From: Clostridium sp. MD294
GTDB lineage: Bacteria; Bacillota; Clostridia; Lachnospirales; Anaerotignaceae
DNA length: 64,000 nt
Reading direction: 5' to 3'
Assembly (NCBI RefSeq): GCF_000364165.2
Contig: NZ_CP097810.1
Location: forward strand, 806,001-870,000
Within the stretch, counting starts at the first letter, position 1, and each line of letters begins with the position of its first letter. Of this stretch, positions 9,320-17,939 are shown one piece after another. Made by a program: the position numbers and the translations under genes. Below the pieces are notes generated by a model. That model saw only the letters and a program-made list of their open reading frames with translations, was not told the DNA's origin and made no database searches.

Positions 9320-11257
9320 ATGAACAACTATTTTGCAGAAGATAGAAAATTTTTAATTATAAAGCTATTGCAGCAAAATAATGTGATTGCTCTTGCAGAA
9401 TTAGCACAAAAACTTAATGTCAGTACACGAACAATACGAAATGATATTAAATTATTAAATGAGTTATTGGAAGATGCCGCTTTTATTGAAATGGAACAAG
9501 GAGAATGTCGTTTTTATATTACAGACCATTATGAGTTAGAAGAAAAGAAAATTTCTTTAGAAAAAATGCAAAGGGATTTTGATTCTCCTCAAAAAAGAGT
9601 AGCTTATATTATAAAAACACTTATGACAAACGATACACATTATTCTACAGAAGAATTAGCGTATAGCATGAATTTAGGTAGAACAACACTGTCTAATGAA
9701 ATCAAAAAGCTGAACAAAGTTTTATATAATTATGGTCTTTCTATTGAAGGAACACAAAGTGCAGGTATTCGTTTAAAAGGAAAAGAGTTTCAGTTAAGGC
9801 TTTTCATATTAGAAAATATATATGATATATTGTATGAAGGATGTACAATACAAGAAAATATACAAGATAGTATTATTACATTGCTGCAAAATTACGGTTT
9901 AGAGAGTACTACAGAAAAGAACTTTTTTCAGTATGTTGTAATATCAGCAGATAGAATACAGAGTGGTCATAGCTTAGATACTATGGATAAAAAGTTTTAT
10001 ACATTGCAACAAAGCAATGCTTGGAATATTACACAAGCAGTAATAAAAGAGTTACGACCACTTTTAAAACAAGATTTTAACATAGAAGAAAAACTTTTTA
10101 TGACAATTCCTCTTGCTGGTATGAGAACACCCACTGATTTAGAAAATATTTCTAAAATGGAATTAAAACAAAATATTGAAGAAGTGATTGAAGAAATTAT
10201 TGAAAGAATAGGATATGAATTGGAGTTATATTTAAAAAAAGAGAATTTACAACAGGACTTTTATTATCATATTTCTTTTATGGTGAATAGGCTCCAGTTC
10301 GGCTATATGCTAAAAAATCCTTTGGCAGAGGAGATTACTAAAAAATATCCTCTAGCTTACAAAATGGCAAAAATTGCAGCGAAAGTAGTAGAACAATATT
10401 ATGATGTTACTGTGCCAGAAGATGAAATAGGTTATATTACAGCATATTTTGGAGTTTATATATTAGAATATAGTATTGTACAACAAAAACCATGTCGTAT
10501 TGCTTTGATATGCAGTACAGGAAGAGGTACAGCAAGATTGATTGCCTCCCAATTGAAAAAACTACTTGACCATAATGCAGAAATGGATTTGTATTCTGAA
10601 AAACAGATATCAGTAGAATTATTAGATAGTTATGATATAGTATTTTCTACTATAAAAATACCACTTCAAACTAAAAAACAGATTATTAGAATTAAAGATA
10701 TTTTTGATGAAAAAGAGTTATTATTGCATATACAAAAAGTAAAATATCTTGAAAAAGTTGATTTTTTGGGAGAAGAAACAAGTGGTGTGTCATTGATTGC
10801 TGCACTTCTGGAAGAAAATACATTTTTCTTGTTAGATGAAAAAAAGGGGTACTTAGACAATACAAAAATGATGATAGAGCACTTAACAAAGCAAGAGCTT
10901 GTAGACAAACAATTTGAGCAAAGAATACTAGAAAGAGAACAAAATTCTACTATGGTATTTGGACATAATGTAGCATTTCCTCATGCCATCAATGAACAAA
11001 GAGAAGGAAAATTAGTATTAGCTTTGGGAGTATGTGCTAAAAATTTGCCGAGTGAAAATGGAGAAGAAGTAAAACTAATATTTCTGCTTGCTTTACCAGA
11101 ACAGAAAGAATTAGATGACTCTGTGTTGGTAAGGATATATGATGAACTAATTTCTATTGCACAAAATGAAGAATATATTGCAGAAATTACAAAAGCAGAA
11201 AGTTATAAACAGTTGGTAAGATGTTTTATAAAATTAGGTATAGGGAACTTACTATAA
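9320..11257 (+). CDS. gutR: PRD-containing PTS-controlled transcriptional activator GutR
   Basis: A 645-residue regulator with several domains. These are an N-terminal HTH (TRTIRNDIKLLN, about residues 20-50), a second Mga/HTH segment, two PTS regulatory domains (about 200-390), a gat-type EIIB-like domain with Cys in ICSTGRGTA near residue 395, and a C-terminal EIIA-like domain with the phospho-His motif NVAFPHA near residue 553. Such proteins activate their operon and are tuned by phosphorylation from HPr and the cognate EIIB. It sits second in the gut operon, 81 nt after gutF, as in lactobacilli. There is no co-antiterminator RNA-binding domain, so it should act on DNA. Confidence 0.87.
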   Translation: MNNYFAEDRKFLIIKLLQQNNVIALAELAQKLNVSTRTIRNDIKLLNELLEDAAFIEMEQGECRFYITDHYELEEKKISLEKMQRDFDSPQKRVAYIIKTLMTNDTHYSTEELAYSMNLGRTTLSNEIKKLNKVLYNYGLSIEGTQSAGIRLKGKEFQLRLFILENIYDILYEGCTIQENIQDSIITLLQNYGLESTTEKNFFQYVVISADRIQSGHSLDTMDKKFYTLQQSNAWNITQAVIKELRPLLKQDFNIEEKLFMTIPLAGMRTPTDLENISKMELKQNIEEVIEEIIERIGYELELYLKKENLQQDFYYHISFMVNRLQFGYMLKNPLAEEITKKYPLAYKMAKIAAKVVEQYYDVTVPEDEIGYITAYFGVYILEYSIVQQKPCRIALICSTGRGTARLIASQLKKLLDHNAEMDLYSEKQISVELLDSYDIVFSTIKIPLQTKKQIIRIKDIFDEKELLLHIQKVKYLEKVDFLGEETSGVSLIAALLEENTFFLLDEKKGYLDNTKMMIEHLTKQELVDKQFEQRILEREQNSTMVFGHNVAFPHAINEQREGKLVLALGVCAKNLPSENGEEVKLIFLLALPEQKELDDSVLVRIYDELISIAQNEEYIAEITKAESYKQLVRCFIKLGIGNLL

Positions 11258-11279
11258 CATTTTGAAAGGAGACTTTGCC

Positions 11280-11741
11280 ATGAACTTTTGGTTAGTTGCA
11301 TGTTTGCTAGGAGGCGGATATTTAATACAGTGTTTGTTTGGACTAATGCAGATGAAAGACTTTTCAAAAACATTCCGCCCTTTGAGAAAAATGGGCAGAG
11401 TAGCAATAGGCAGAACAAATGGAGGACTTAGAGCAGGTGCGATTGTCATGTTTGCTATTGATGAAAACGGTGTAATATTAACAGGAAAAAGAATGATGGG
11501 AGTAACGGTTCTGGCAAAGTTTAAAGATTTTACTGGTTTTGAAGGAAGAAACATTGGAGAACTGACACAGAAAGATGTGGAAAAATTGCCAAAGCCTTTA
11601 CGTAAAGCGATATTAGATGCTGTGATGAATTATAATATTATTATGAGTGGTGGCGAAATTCCTCCAAGACTGAGTCTATTCCAAAAAATAGGACAAAAAC
11701 TTTCTCCTAAAAAAACAGTGATGACAACAAAAACAGAGTAA
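11280..11741 (+). CDS. gutM: Glucitol operon activator protein GutM
   Basis: A 153-residue GutM-family protein with one N-terminal membrane segment (FWLVACLLGGGYLIQCLFGL) and a basic cytoplasmic part including TFRPLRKMGRVAIGRTNGG, typical of the family. The ATG at 11280 is used because GAAAGGAG lies 9 nt upstream; an earlier in-frame start has no ribosome site. GutM is an accessory activator of sorbitol operons in enterics and lactobacilli; its mechanism is unknown. It follows gutR by 22 nt. Confidence 0.85.
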   Translation: MNFWLVACLLGGGYLIQCLFGLMQMKDFSKTFRPLRKMGRVAIGRTNGGLRAGAIVMFAIDENGVILTGKRMMGVTVLAKFKDFTGFEGRNIGELTQKDVEKLPKPLRKAILDAVMNYNIIMSGGEIPPRLSLFQKIGQKLSPKKTVMTTKTE

Positions 11742-11764
11742 TTAAAAAAAGGAGTGTAAAGTTT

Positions 11765-12299
11765 ATGGATTATGTAATTAAGTTTGCGGAAGCTTTTATG
11801 AATTTATTTAATACAGGTGCCTCAACATTTATTGGTTGGATGAGTGGTATTGTACCAGTAGTATTGATGCTTTTGATTGCTATGAACACGTTAATTCATT
11901 TAATTGGTGAAGAAAGAATAAACAAATTAGCACAAGCATCTACTAAAAATCCTTTGTTACGCTATATGATATTACCATATTTAGGTGCATTTATGTTAGG
12001 TAATCCAACAGCACTTTCATTAGGTCGTTTTATGCCAGAAAGATTAAAACCAAGCTATTATGCTTCTGCTAGTTATTTCTGTCATACATCAAGTGGTGTA
12101 TTCCCACATATCAATCCTGGTGAGGTTAGGAATTGCAGAAGGTATTTCTACATTAGGACTTAGTACAATGCCTTTAGCAATGCGTTATATGTTTGTTGGT
12201 TTAGTTATGAACTTTGTAAGCGGCTGGGCAACAGATTTTACAACAAAATTTGTTATGAAACAGCAAGGTATTGAATTAAGCAATGAATTGAAAATTTGA
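11765..12299 (+). pseudogene. gutC: Sorbitol PTS EIIC component, frameshifted
   Basis: The first frame (11765-12163) encodes a normal SrlA-type EIIC start: membrane helices, then SLGRFMPERLKPSYYASASYFCH and FPHINPGE. After GE at about 12123 it runs into unrelated residues and a stop. The rest of the protein (LGIAEGISTLGLSTMPLAMRYMFVGLV...) continues in another frame up to 12299. SrlA proteins have four to five residues (such as LFVY) between INPGE and LGIA that are absent here, and the frame change equals loss of 11 nt (2 modulo 3). As read, the integral membrane channel of the sorbitol PTS is split. AAAGGAGTG precedes the ATG. Sequencing error is possible but an 11-nt loss is an unusual error. 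Confidence 0.85.
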
Positions 12300-12334
12300 T
12301 AAATCACTTATAAATTCGAAGGGGGATAATATAT

Positions 12335-13408
12335 ATGGCAGAATATAATGCAATTAAAATTGTAAAGGGCAGTGGCGGGTTTGGCGGCCCATTGGTAGTA
12401 AAGCCAGAAGAAGGTAAAGATAAATTAGTATATATTACAGGTGGCGGTGCAAAACCTGATATAGTAGATAAAATTGTAGAATTAACAGGCTGTGAAGCAG
12501 TAAATGGATTTAAAACATCTGTGCCTGAAAAAGAAATATTTTTAGTAATTATTGACTGTGGTGGTACACTTCGTTGTGGTATTTACCCACAAAAAAGAAT
12601 ACCAACAATTAACGTTATGCCAGTTGGTAAAAGTGGCCCTATGGCAAAATATATTGTAGAAGATATTTATGTTTCTGCAGTTGGTGTAAATCAAATTAGT
12701 GATGCAAATGGAGAACCTGTTAATGCAGCAGCACCTGGTTCTACTGTATTAGGTAGTGTTTCTGAAAGCAAAGCTCCACAAGCAGCAGCATCTGCTCCTA
12801 AAGAAGAAAACAAAGACGAACGTCAGTTTAAATATAGTGCAGATAAAAAAGTATCTCAAACAATGGCAGAAGGCAACAAAGGCGGCATTGTAACAAAAAT
12901 TGGTATGGCTGCTGGTAAAGTAATCAACACATTTAACCAAGCAGCAAGAGATGCAGTACAAACAATGATTACATCAATTATTCCTTTTATGGGATTTGTT
13001 TCACTGCTCATTGGTTTAATACAAGGTTCTGGTTTTGGTGATATGTTCGCACAGTTGTTAATTCCTTTGGCTGGTACAGGTATTGGTCTTGTAGTATTAG
13101 GTTTCATTTGTTCTATACCATTCCTTTCTGTATTGCTTGGACCTGGTGCAGTTATGGCACAGGTAATTGGTACATTGATTGGTGTAGAAATTGGTAAAGG
13201 AAATATCAATCCAAATTTAGCATTGCCTGCATTATTTGCTATAAATACACAATGTGCTTGTGACTTCGTACCAGTTGGTCTTGGTTTGGCAGAAGCAGAA
13301 CCAGAAACAGTAGAAGTTGGTGTTCCAGCGGTATTATATTCCAGATTTTTAACAGGTGTACCACGTGTATTGGTTGGTTGGCTTGCAAGTATTGGTATGT
13401 ATGTGTAA
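12335..13408 (+). CDS. gutB: Sorbitol PTS EIIB(C2) component
   Basis: A 357-residue SrlE-type protein. The N-terminal EIIB domain contains GSGGFGGPL, the VYITGG loop and [19 protein letters not shown], whose Cys is the phosphorylation site in the family. A linker rich in Ala/Lys/Glu (about residues 140-175) leads to a C-terminal membrane domain with [20 protein letters not shown] and [13 protein letters not shown]. It passes phosphate from EIIA to sorbitol during uptake together with EIIC. It lies 35 nt after the broken EIIC gene and carries a GAAGGGGG ribosome site. The gene itself is intact. Confidence 0.92.
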   Translation: MAEYNAIKIVKGSGGFGGPLVVKPEEGKDKLVYITGGGAKPDIVDKIVELTGCEAVNGFKTSVPEKEIFLVIIDCGGTLRCGIYPQKRIPTINVMPVGKSGPMAKYIVEDIYVSAVGVNQISDANGEPVNAAAPGSTVLGSVSESKAPQAAASAPKEENKDERQFKYSADKKVSQTMAEGNKGGIVTKIGMAAGKVINTFNQAARDAVQTMITSIIPFMGFVSLLIGLIQGSGFGDMFAQLLIPLAGTGIGLVVLGFICSIPFLSVLLGPGAVMAQVIGTLIGVEIGKGNINPNLALPALFAINTQCACDFVPVGLGLAEAEPETVEVGVPAVLYSRFLTGVPRVLVGWLASIGMYV

Positions 13409-13445
13409 AATATAAAGTATAAAAAATAATAAGGAGGAAATTGAT

Positions 13446-13802
13446 ATGGCAGTAATTTATGACAACAAAGTAAAAGGATTAGGAGCTTGTGTAGCAGAAT
13501 TTGAAGGAATGTTTATATTGTTTGGTGACAATGCACCAGATACATTAAAAGACTATTGTTATACAATCGATGTAAACCCTATTCAACAAGAAATTAAAGC
13601 AGGACAAAAAGCAGTCATTGACGGAAAAGAATATAACATCACAGCAGTTGGTGATGTTGTAATGCAAAATCTTGGAAATTTAGGTCATGTAACATTTTCT
13701 TTCACAGGAGAAACAGAAGCAGAATTACCAGGTACTATTTATTTAGAAGAAGCAACTGTTCCTAAATTGGAAGTTGGCAGTACCATACAAATTATTGCAT
13801 AA
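13446..13802 (+). CDS. gutA: Sorbitol PTS EIIA component
   Basis: A 118-residue EIIA(Gut) protein, matching SrlB in length and in the conserved LGHVTFSF and AELPGTIYLE segments. It takes phosphate from HPr and hands it to EIIB. Only one histidine is present, in the LGHVT motif; the region equivalent to the histidine-bearing segment after Tyr-Cys in E. coli SrlB reads YCYTIDVNP, without His. The ATG follows AAGGAGG. It closes the gut operon; terminator hairpins follow at 13905-13945. Confidence 0.9.
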   Translation: MAVIYDNKVKGLGACVAEFEGMFILFGDNAPDTLKDYCYTIDVNPIQQEIKAGQKAVIDGKEYNITAVGDVVMQNLGNLGHVTFSFTGETEAELPGTIYLEEATVPKLEVGSTIQIIA

Positions 13803-13904
13803 TATGTGTTGAAGTGTTTTATTATAGTTACTATCACTGCTAAGCATTGCTTAGTATAGTGATAATATGTTATAAGCATTACATAGTAAAATCCCAATCT
13901 TTTA

Positions 13905-13945
13905 AAAAGATATCAGATAATAATTTATTCTGATATCTTTTTTTT
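13905..13945 (+). terminator. Terminator of the sorbitol operon
   Basis: A 12-bp stem (AAAAGATATCAG / CTGATATCTTTT) with a 13-nt loop is followed by a T run. A second imperfect stem without a T tail lies upstream at about 13829-13866 and may protect the transcript end. Confidence 0.8.
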
Positions 13946-13965
13946 AATTAATATTTAATGATACA

Positions 13966-14002
13966 AAAAAAAGAACATCTTATATAAAAGATGTTCTTTT
14001 TT
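13966..14002 (-). terminator. Terminator downstream of tRNA-Ser
   Basis: The stem AAAGAACATCTT / AAGATGTTCTTT with a long T run on the minus strand begins a few bases after the tRNA 3' end, so it should release the tRNA precursor. Confidence 0.8.
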
Positions 14003-14005
14003 AAA

Positions 14006-14093
14006 CGGAGAAGGAGGGATTTGAACCCTCGCGCCGCGCAAACGACCTATACCCTTAGCAGGGGCACCTCTTCAGCCACTTGAGTACTTCTCC
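14006..14093 (-). tRNA. tRNA-Ser(GCU)
   Basis: An 88-nt class II tRNA on the minus strand. It has the 7-bp acceptor stem GGAGAAG/CTTCTCC, discriminator G, a long variable arm (GTCGTTTGCGCGGCGC region) and the T arm GAGGG-TTCAAAT-CCCTC. The anticodon loop is CTGCTAA, giving anticodon GCU for AGC/AGU serine codons. No CCA is encoded. Its high local G+C stands out in this AT-rich sequence. Confidence 0.95.
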
Positions 14094-14292
14094 AGAAGTT
14101 TATGACCTACTGTAAGCAATACTATATCATAAAAAAGAATACTTGTCAAATGTTTTTTTATTATTTTTAAAATAATTAATGATAGAAAATAATATTTTTA
14201 TTATTGCAGCAAAAACTAATTTTATTCATAAAAAATAATAAAAATATTAATAAATATTTACTACTATAATAATACAAATATAGGTATAATGT

Positions 14293-14322
14293 TTGACAAA
14301 ATTATGCTTGTAGCAATATATA
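14293..14322 (+). promoter_or_regulatory. Candidate promoter of the XRE-cupin regulator
   Basis: TTGACA at 14293-14298 and TATATA at 14317-14322 are separated by 18 nt, about 50 nt before the start codon. Confidence 0.55.
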
Positions 14323-14374
14323 AAAAATGGTAAACTAAATAGGAAATAATTTCTTTGTTATAAGGAGAATGTTT

Positions 14375-14911
14375 ATGGATTTTAATATGGGACAAAAAGT
14401 AAAACAACTGCGTAAATTAAAGGGTTTAAGTATATTGCAGCTTTCAGAAATCTCGGGAGTAAGTACAGGCTTAATTAGTCAAATTGAAAGAGATTTAGTA
14501 GTACCAACAGTTGTAAGTATATGGCGTATTGCAAAAGCACTAAATACTAACATTGGTTTCTTTTTTGAAAACATAGAAAAAAAACCTAATATTGTTATGA
14601 AAAAAGGACAACATAAATTAATTATTACAAATAATGGAAATAGTACTTATCAAATACTTTCACCATATGATACAAACCATATAATAGATTTTGTAAAAGT
14701 CACATTAAAAGGAGGACAAACTTATGAAAGAGAGGAATGTGGCTATGTATTGAAAGGAACATTAACATTACAATTAAATGGAGAATATTATGAGGTAGAA
14801 GAAGGAGATAGTGTTTATTTTGAAAGTACAATTCCTCATAAGTATATTAATTTACAGAAAGAGGAATGTGTTTCTATATGGGCAATGACACCACTTTTTT
14901 TTGATAAATGA
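14375..14911 (+). CDS. XRE-family regulator with C-terminal cupin domain
   Basis: A 178-residue protein: an HTH_3 domain at about residues 5-60 (LSEISGVSTGLISQIERDLVVPTV) and a cupin_2 domain at about 105-175 (GYVLKGTLTLQLNGEYYEVEEGDSVYF). Such regulators usually sense a small metabolite, often an amino acid or polyamine, in the cupin pocket and control nearby transport or catabolic genes. The ATG at 14375 is chosen over 14369 because AAGGAG then has 7-nt spacing. It is monocistronic. Candidate targets are the DUF819-dipeptidase operon and the PurF-like gene just downstream, but no shared operator was found to prove this. Confidence 0.85.
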   Translation: MDFNMGQKVKQLRKLKGLSILQLSEISGVSTGLISQIERDLVVPTVVSIWRIAKALNTNIGFFFENIEKKPNIVMKKGQHKLIITNNGNSTYQILSPYDTNHIIDFVKVTLKGGQTYEREECGYVLKGTLTLQLNGEYYEVEEGDSVYFESTIPHKYINLQKEECVSIWAMTPLFFDK

Positions 14912-14954
14912 AAAAACTCACTTATATTAAAAAGTGAGTTCTTTGACAGTTTGA

Positions 14955-14977
14955 CCAATGCTTTGCATTGGTTTTTT
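14955..14977 (+). terminator. Terminator after the XRE-cupin gene
   Basis: CCAATGC/GCATTGG with a TTT loop is followed by six T. A second stem (AACTCACTT / AAGTGAGTT, 14915-14940) directly precedes it. Confidence 0.85.
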
Positions 14978-14985
14978 AATTATTT

Positions 14986-16395
14986 TTATTCTTTTCCATT
15001 CCAGCAATAAGTACAAAGGCAATTTGCTGGTATACCAATAGAAGCCAGCAAATCGTCCAAACGATGATAACGCAAAGATGTAAATTTTAATTGTTTACAA
15101 ATTTGTGATAACATATCCTGATATTTTGTGCTGTCTGGGTCTGCATATTCTTCTAATGTACTAACAGCATTTTTTCCTTCTCTTTCAAATATAATTCTTC
15201 TAGTAATCAAGTCCATTTCAGAATTAGAACGAGAAAAATTCAAATATTTACAACCAAAAAGCAAAGGAGGACAAGCTGGCCTAATATGTACTTCTTTTGC
15301 ACCACTTTGATATAATAATTCTGTTGTTTCTCTTAGCTGTGTTCCCCTTACAATAGAGTCATCTATTAAAAGTAAACTTTTATTACGAATTAATGTTTCT
15401 ACAGGTACTAATTTCATACGAGCAATTAAATTTCTTTGACTTTGATTTGTTGGCATAAAAGAACGAGGCCACGTAGGCGTATATTTAATAAAAGGTCTTG
15501 CAAAAGGAATACCAGAACGATTAGCATATCCTATGGCATGAGCAATACCAGAATCAGGAACACCTGCTACAATATCTGGTGAAATACTATCATTATCCCT
15601 TTTTGCAAGCATATCTCCACAATTATAACGCATTTGCTCTACATTAACACCTTCATAACAAGAAGTAGGATAACCATAATATACCCAAAGAAAAGAACAG
15701 ATTTTCATTTCTTTATTTGGAGGAGAAAGTACTTCATAGCCATCTGCTGTCAAAAATATAATTTCTCCTGCACCAAGCTCTCTTACATCTTCATAGCCTA
15801 GATTAATATATGCAAAACTTTCAAATGAAACACAATAAGCTCCTTCTTTTTTACCTATTACCAAAGGAGTTCTACCCATACGGTCACGAGCTGCATAAAT
15901 GCCTTCGTTTGTCATAAGCAATATGGTCATAGAACCATCAATTAAACTTTGTGCATAACGAATACCTTCTACAATACTATCTTTCTGATTAATCAAAATA
16001 GCAGTTAGTTCCGTTGGATTAATATTTCCTCCGCTCATTTCTAAAAAATGGCTATTTCCTTTTTCATAGGCATGTTTTACTAACTCCTGTATATTATTAA
16101 TTTTTCCTACTGTTGTAATGGCAAAACTACCCAAATGAGATTGTATTAAAAGAGGCTGTGGTTCATAATCTGAAATACATCCAATGCCAATATTACCAGT
16201 AAGTTCTTCTACATCTCTTTCAAATTTTGTACGAAAGGGAGAATTTTCAATATTATGTATAGCACGATTAAAACCATTTTCTCCATATACTGCCATACCA
16301 CCTCTACGAGTACCTAAATGTGAATGATAATCTACTCCAAAAAATAAATCTAATTCACAATCTGTTTTTGATGCCACACCAAATATACCACCCAT
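14986..16395 (-). CDS. PurF-like amidophosphoribosyltransferase paralogue lacking glutaminase residues
   Basis: A 469-residue protein aligning with PurF along its whole length. The C-terminal phosphoribosyltransferase part is intact: VPDSGIAHAIGYA and the PRPP loop LLIDDSIVRGT. All four cysteine positions that bind the 4Fe-4S cluster in Bacillus PurF are kept (CSFLWVYY, FGCKY, and CTYC near the end). The N-terminal glutaminase is degraded: the nucleophile Cys after Met is Gly (MGGIFGV), and the oxyanion HNG segment reads TVG. It cannot use glutamine in the usual way; it may use ammonia or serve another phosphoribosyl transfer. The ATG at 16395 is chosen because AAGGAG lies 8 nt upstream; a TTG two codons earlier is too close. 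It is divergent from the DUF819 gene. Confidence 0.85.
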   Translation of the reverse strand: MGGIFGVASKTDCELDLFFGVDYHSHLGTRRGGMAVYGENGFNRAIHNIENSPFRTKFERDVEELTGNIGIGCISDYEPQPLLIQSHLGSFAITTVGKINNIQELVKHAYEKGNSHFLEMSGGNINPTELTAILINQKDSIVEGIRYAQSLIDGSMTILLMTNEGIYAARDRMGRTPLVIGKKEGAYCVSFESFAYINLGYEDVRELGAGEIIFLTADGYEVLSPPNKEMKICSFLWVYYGYPTSCYEGVNVEQMRYNCGDMLAKRDNDSISPDIVAGVPDSGIAHAIGYANRSGIPFARPFIKYTPTWPRSFMPTNQSQRNLIARMKLVPVETLIRNKSLLLIDDSIVRGTQLRETTELLYQSGAKEVHIRPACPPLLFGCKYLNFSRSNSEMDLITRRIIFEREGKNAVSTLEEYADPDSTKYQDMLSQICKQLKFTSLRYHRLDDLLASIGIPANCLCTYCWNGKE

Positions 16396-16560
16396 ATGCA
16401 ACGCTCCTTTTCTAAATGTTCTGATGGCAATAAAATAATTCTTTTTACTTTATCATTATAACGAAAAATATCATTTCTGAAAATGCTGTTTTTCAAAAAA
16501 TAATATAACAATAATAATTTGTACAATTTAATTTGTTTTTTTACAATAAATAAATTATAA

Positions 16561-16589
16561 TTGACAAATTTGCACAATAATATTATCAT
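16561..16589 (+). promoter_or_regulatory. Promoter of the DUF819-dipeptidase operon
   Basis: TTGACA (16561-16566), a 17-nt spacer and TATCAT (16584-16589) form a near-consensus sigma-A promoter about 70 nt upstream of the DUF819 gene. Confidence 0.7.
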
Positions 16590-16602
16590 AAATAATATAA
16601 AA

Positions 16603-16622
16603 TTCATCAATTTATTGATGAA
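16603..16622 (+). promoter_or_regulatory. Palindromic operator candidate after the promoter
   Basis: A perfect 9-bp inverted repeat with a 2-nt centre (TTCATCAAT-TT-ATTGATGAA) lies just past the predicted transcription start of the DUF819-dipeptidase operon. The position suits a repressor roadblock; the nearby XRE-cupin protein is a possible ligand-responsive binder. Confidence 0.5.
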
Positions 16623-16660
16623 AATATATTATATTTAATTTTATTAAAGGAGGAATTTTT

Positions 16661-17872
16661 ATGACTACACCTATTATCAGTCCTGACAATACTTGGGCAC
16701 TATGGGCAATTATTGTAGGAGGAGCAGCATTAAGCATTATATTGGAACAAAAATATAAGTGGGCAGCAACTGCTTCTGGTGCAATTATAGCGCTCATATT
16801 AGCTATGTTGCTGAGCAATACAGGAATTATACCAACAGATGCACCAGCATATGATGCTGTATGGGGTTATGTTGTGCCACTTGCCATACCATTACTTTTA
16901 ATGAAATGCGATATTAGAAAAATAGGGAAAGAAAGCGGTGCTATGATGATATTGTTTTTAATAGGTTCTTGTGGTACAGCAGCAGGAACATTTATTGCAT
17001 ATCAAGCATTGAAAAACAATATACCTGAATTAGCAGGTATTTCTGCTATGATGACAGGTACTTATATAGGTGGTACTGTTAATTTTGCAGCATTAGCTGG
17101 TTCCTTTGAAGTTTCTGGAGCAATGGTTTCTTCTGCAACAGTTGCAGATAATCTTTTAATGGCAATATATTTCTTTGTATTAATATCAATACCATCTATT
17201 ACATTTTTTAGAAAACATTTTAAACATCCTTATGTTGACAATATGGAAAAATTACAATCAGAGGGTGGAAATCAAAATGTAGCATCATCTTATTGGAAGC
17301 CAAAAGAAATTGGATTGAAAGATATTACTTGTGCAGCAGCAGCAGGATTTATTATTGTTGCAATTTCAAGAGAATTATCGGCATTTTTTGCTTCTACTAT
17401 TCCAACAACAAATGTACTTTTAAATATAATAAATGGTTTGTTGGGCAACCAATATTTGATTATTACAACAGTTTCAATGATTTGTGCAAGTGCATTTCCT
17501 AAAATTTTTGGTGAAATTGCAGGTACACAAGAAATAGGTACATTTTTAATTTATTTATTTTTCTTTGTAATTGGTGTTCCTGCTTCTCTTATGGAAATTA
17601 TAAGAAATTCTCCATTACTTTTAGTATTTTGTGCAATTATAGTTGCAGTTAATATGTTAGTAGTATTTGTATTTGGAAAATTATTAAAATTTAATTTAGA
17701 AGATATTATATTAGCCTCTAATGCAAATATTGGAGGTCCTACAACAGCTGTTGCTATGGCTATTTCAAAAGGTTGGGTAGAATTAGTAGGCCCTATTATG
17801 CTTGTTGGTACAATGGGTTATGTTATAGGTACATATTTTGGTACTTTTATAGGTACTATTTTAGGGGCATAA
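16661..17872 (+). CDS. DUF819 (YjcL-like) integral membrane protein
   Basis: A 403-residue polytopic protein with about ten hydrophobic helices and the family's inverted-repeat glycine motifs, GTYIGGTVNFAALAG near residue 130 and ASNANIGGPTTAVAMA near residue 355. The family is related in topology to secondary carboxylate and amino-acid carriers, but its substrate is unknown. An AAAGGAGG site precedes the ATG. A dipeptidase gene follows 67 nt downstream, which suggests import or export of a peptide or amino-acid derivative. Confidence 0.85.
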   Translation: MTTPIISPDNTWALWAIIVGGAALSIILEQKYKWAATASGAIIALILAMLLSNTGIIPTDAPAYDAVWGYVVPLAIPLLLMKCDIRKIGKESGAMMILFLIGSCGTAAGTFIAYQALKNNIPELAGISAMMTGTYIGGTVNFAALAGSFEVSGAMVSSATVADNLLMAIYFFVLISIPSITFFRKHFKHPYVDNMEKLQSEGGNQNVASSYWKPKEIGLKDITCAAAAGFIIVAISRELSAFFASTIPTTNVLLNIINGLLGNQYLIITTVSMICASAFPKIFGEIAGTQEIGTFLIYLFFFVIGVPASLMEIIRNSPLLLVFCAIIVAVNMLVVFVFGKLLKFNLEDIILASNANIGGPTTAVAMAISKGWVELVGPIMLVGTMGYVIGTYFGTFIGTILGA

Positions 17873-17939
17873 TGATAAATGCAAACTGGAATACATAATA
17901 TTAAATAATATATATTTCATAATGAAAGAGGGATATAGT

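Noticed and set aside
13829..13866. Extra terminator directly after gutA
   Set aside because: The stem (TATCACT...AGTGATA with inner mismatches) has no T tail; the functional terminator is better placed at 13905-13945.
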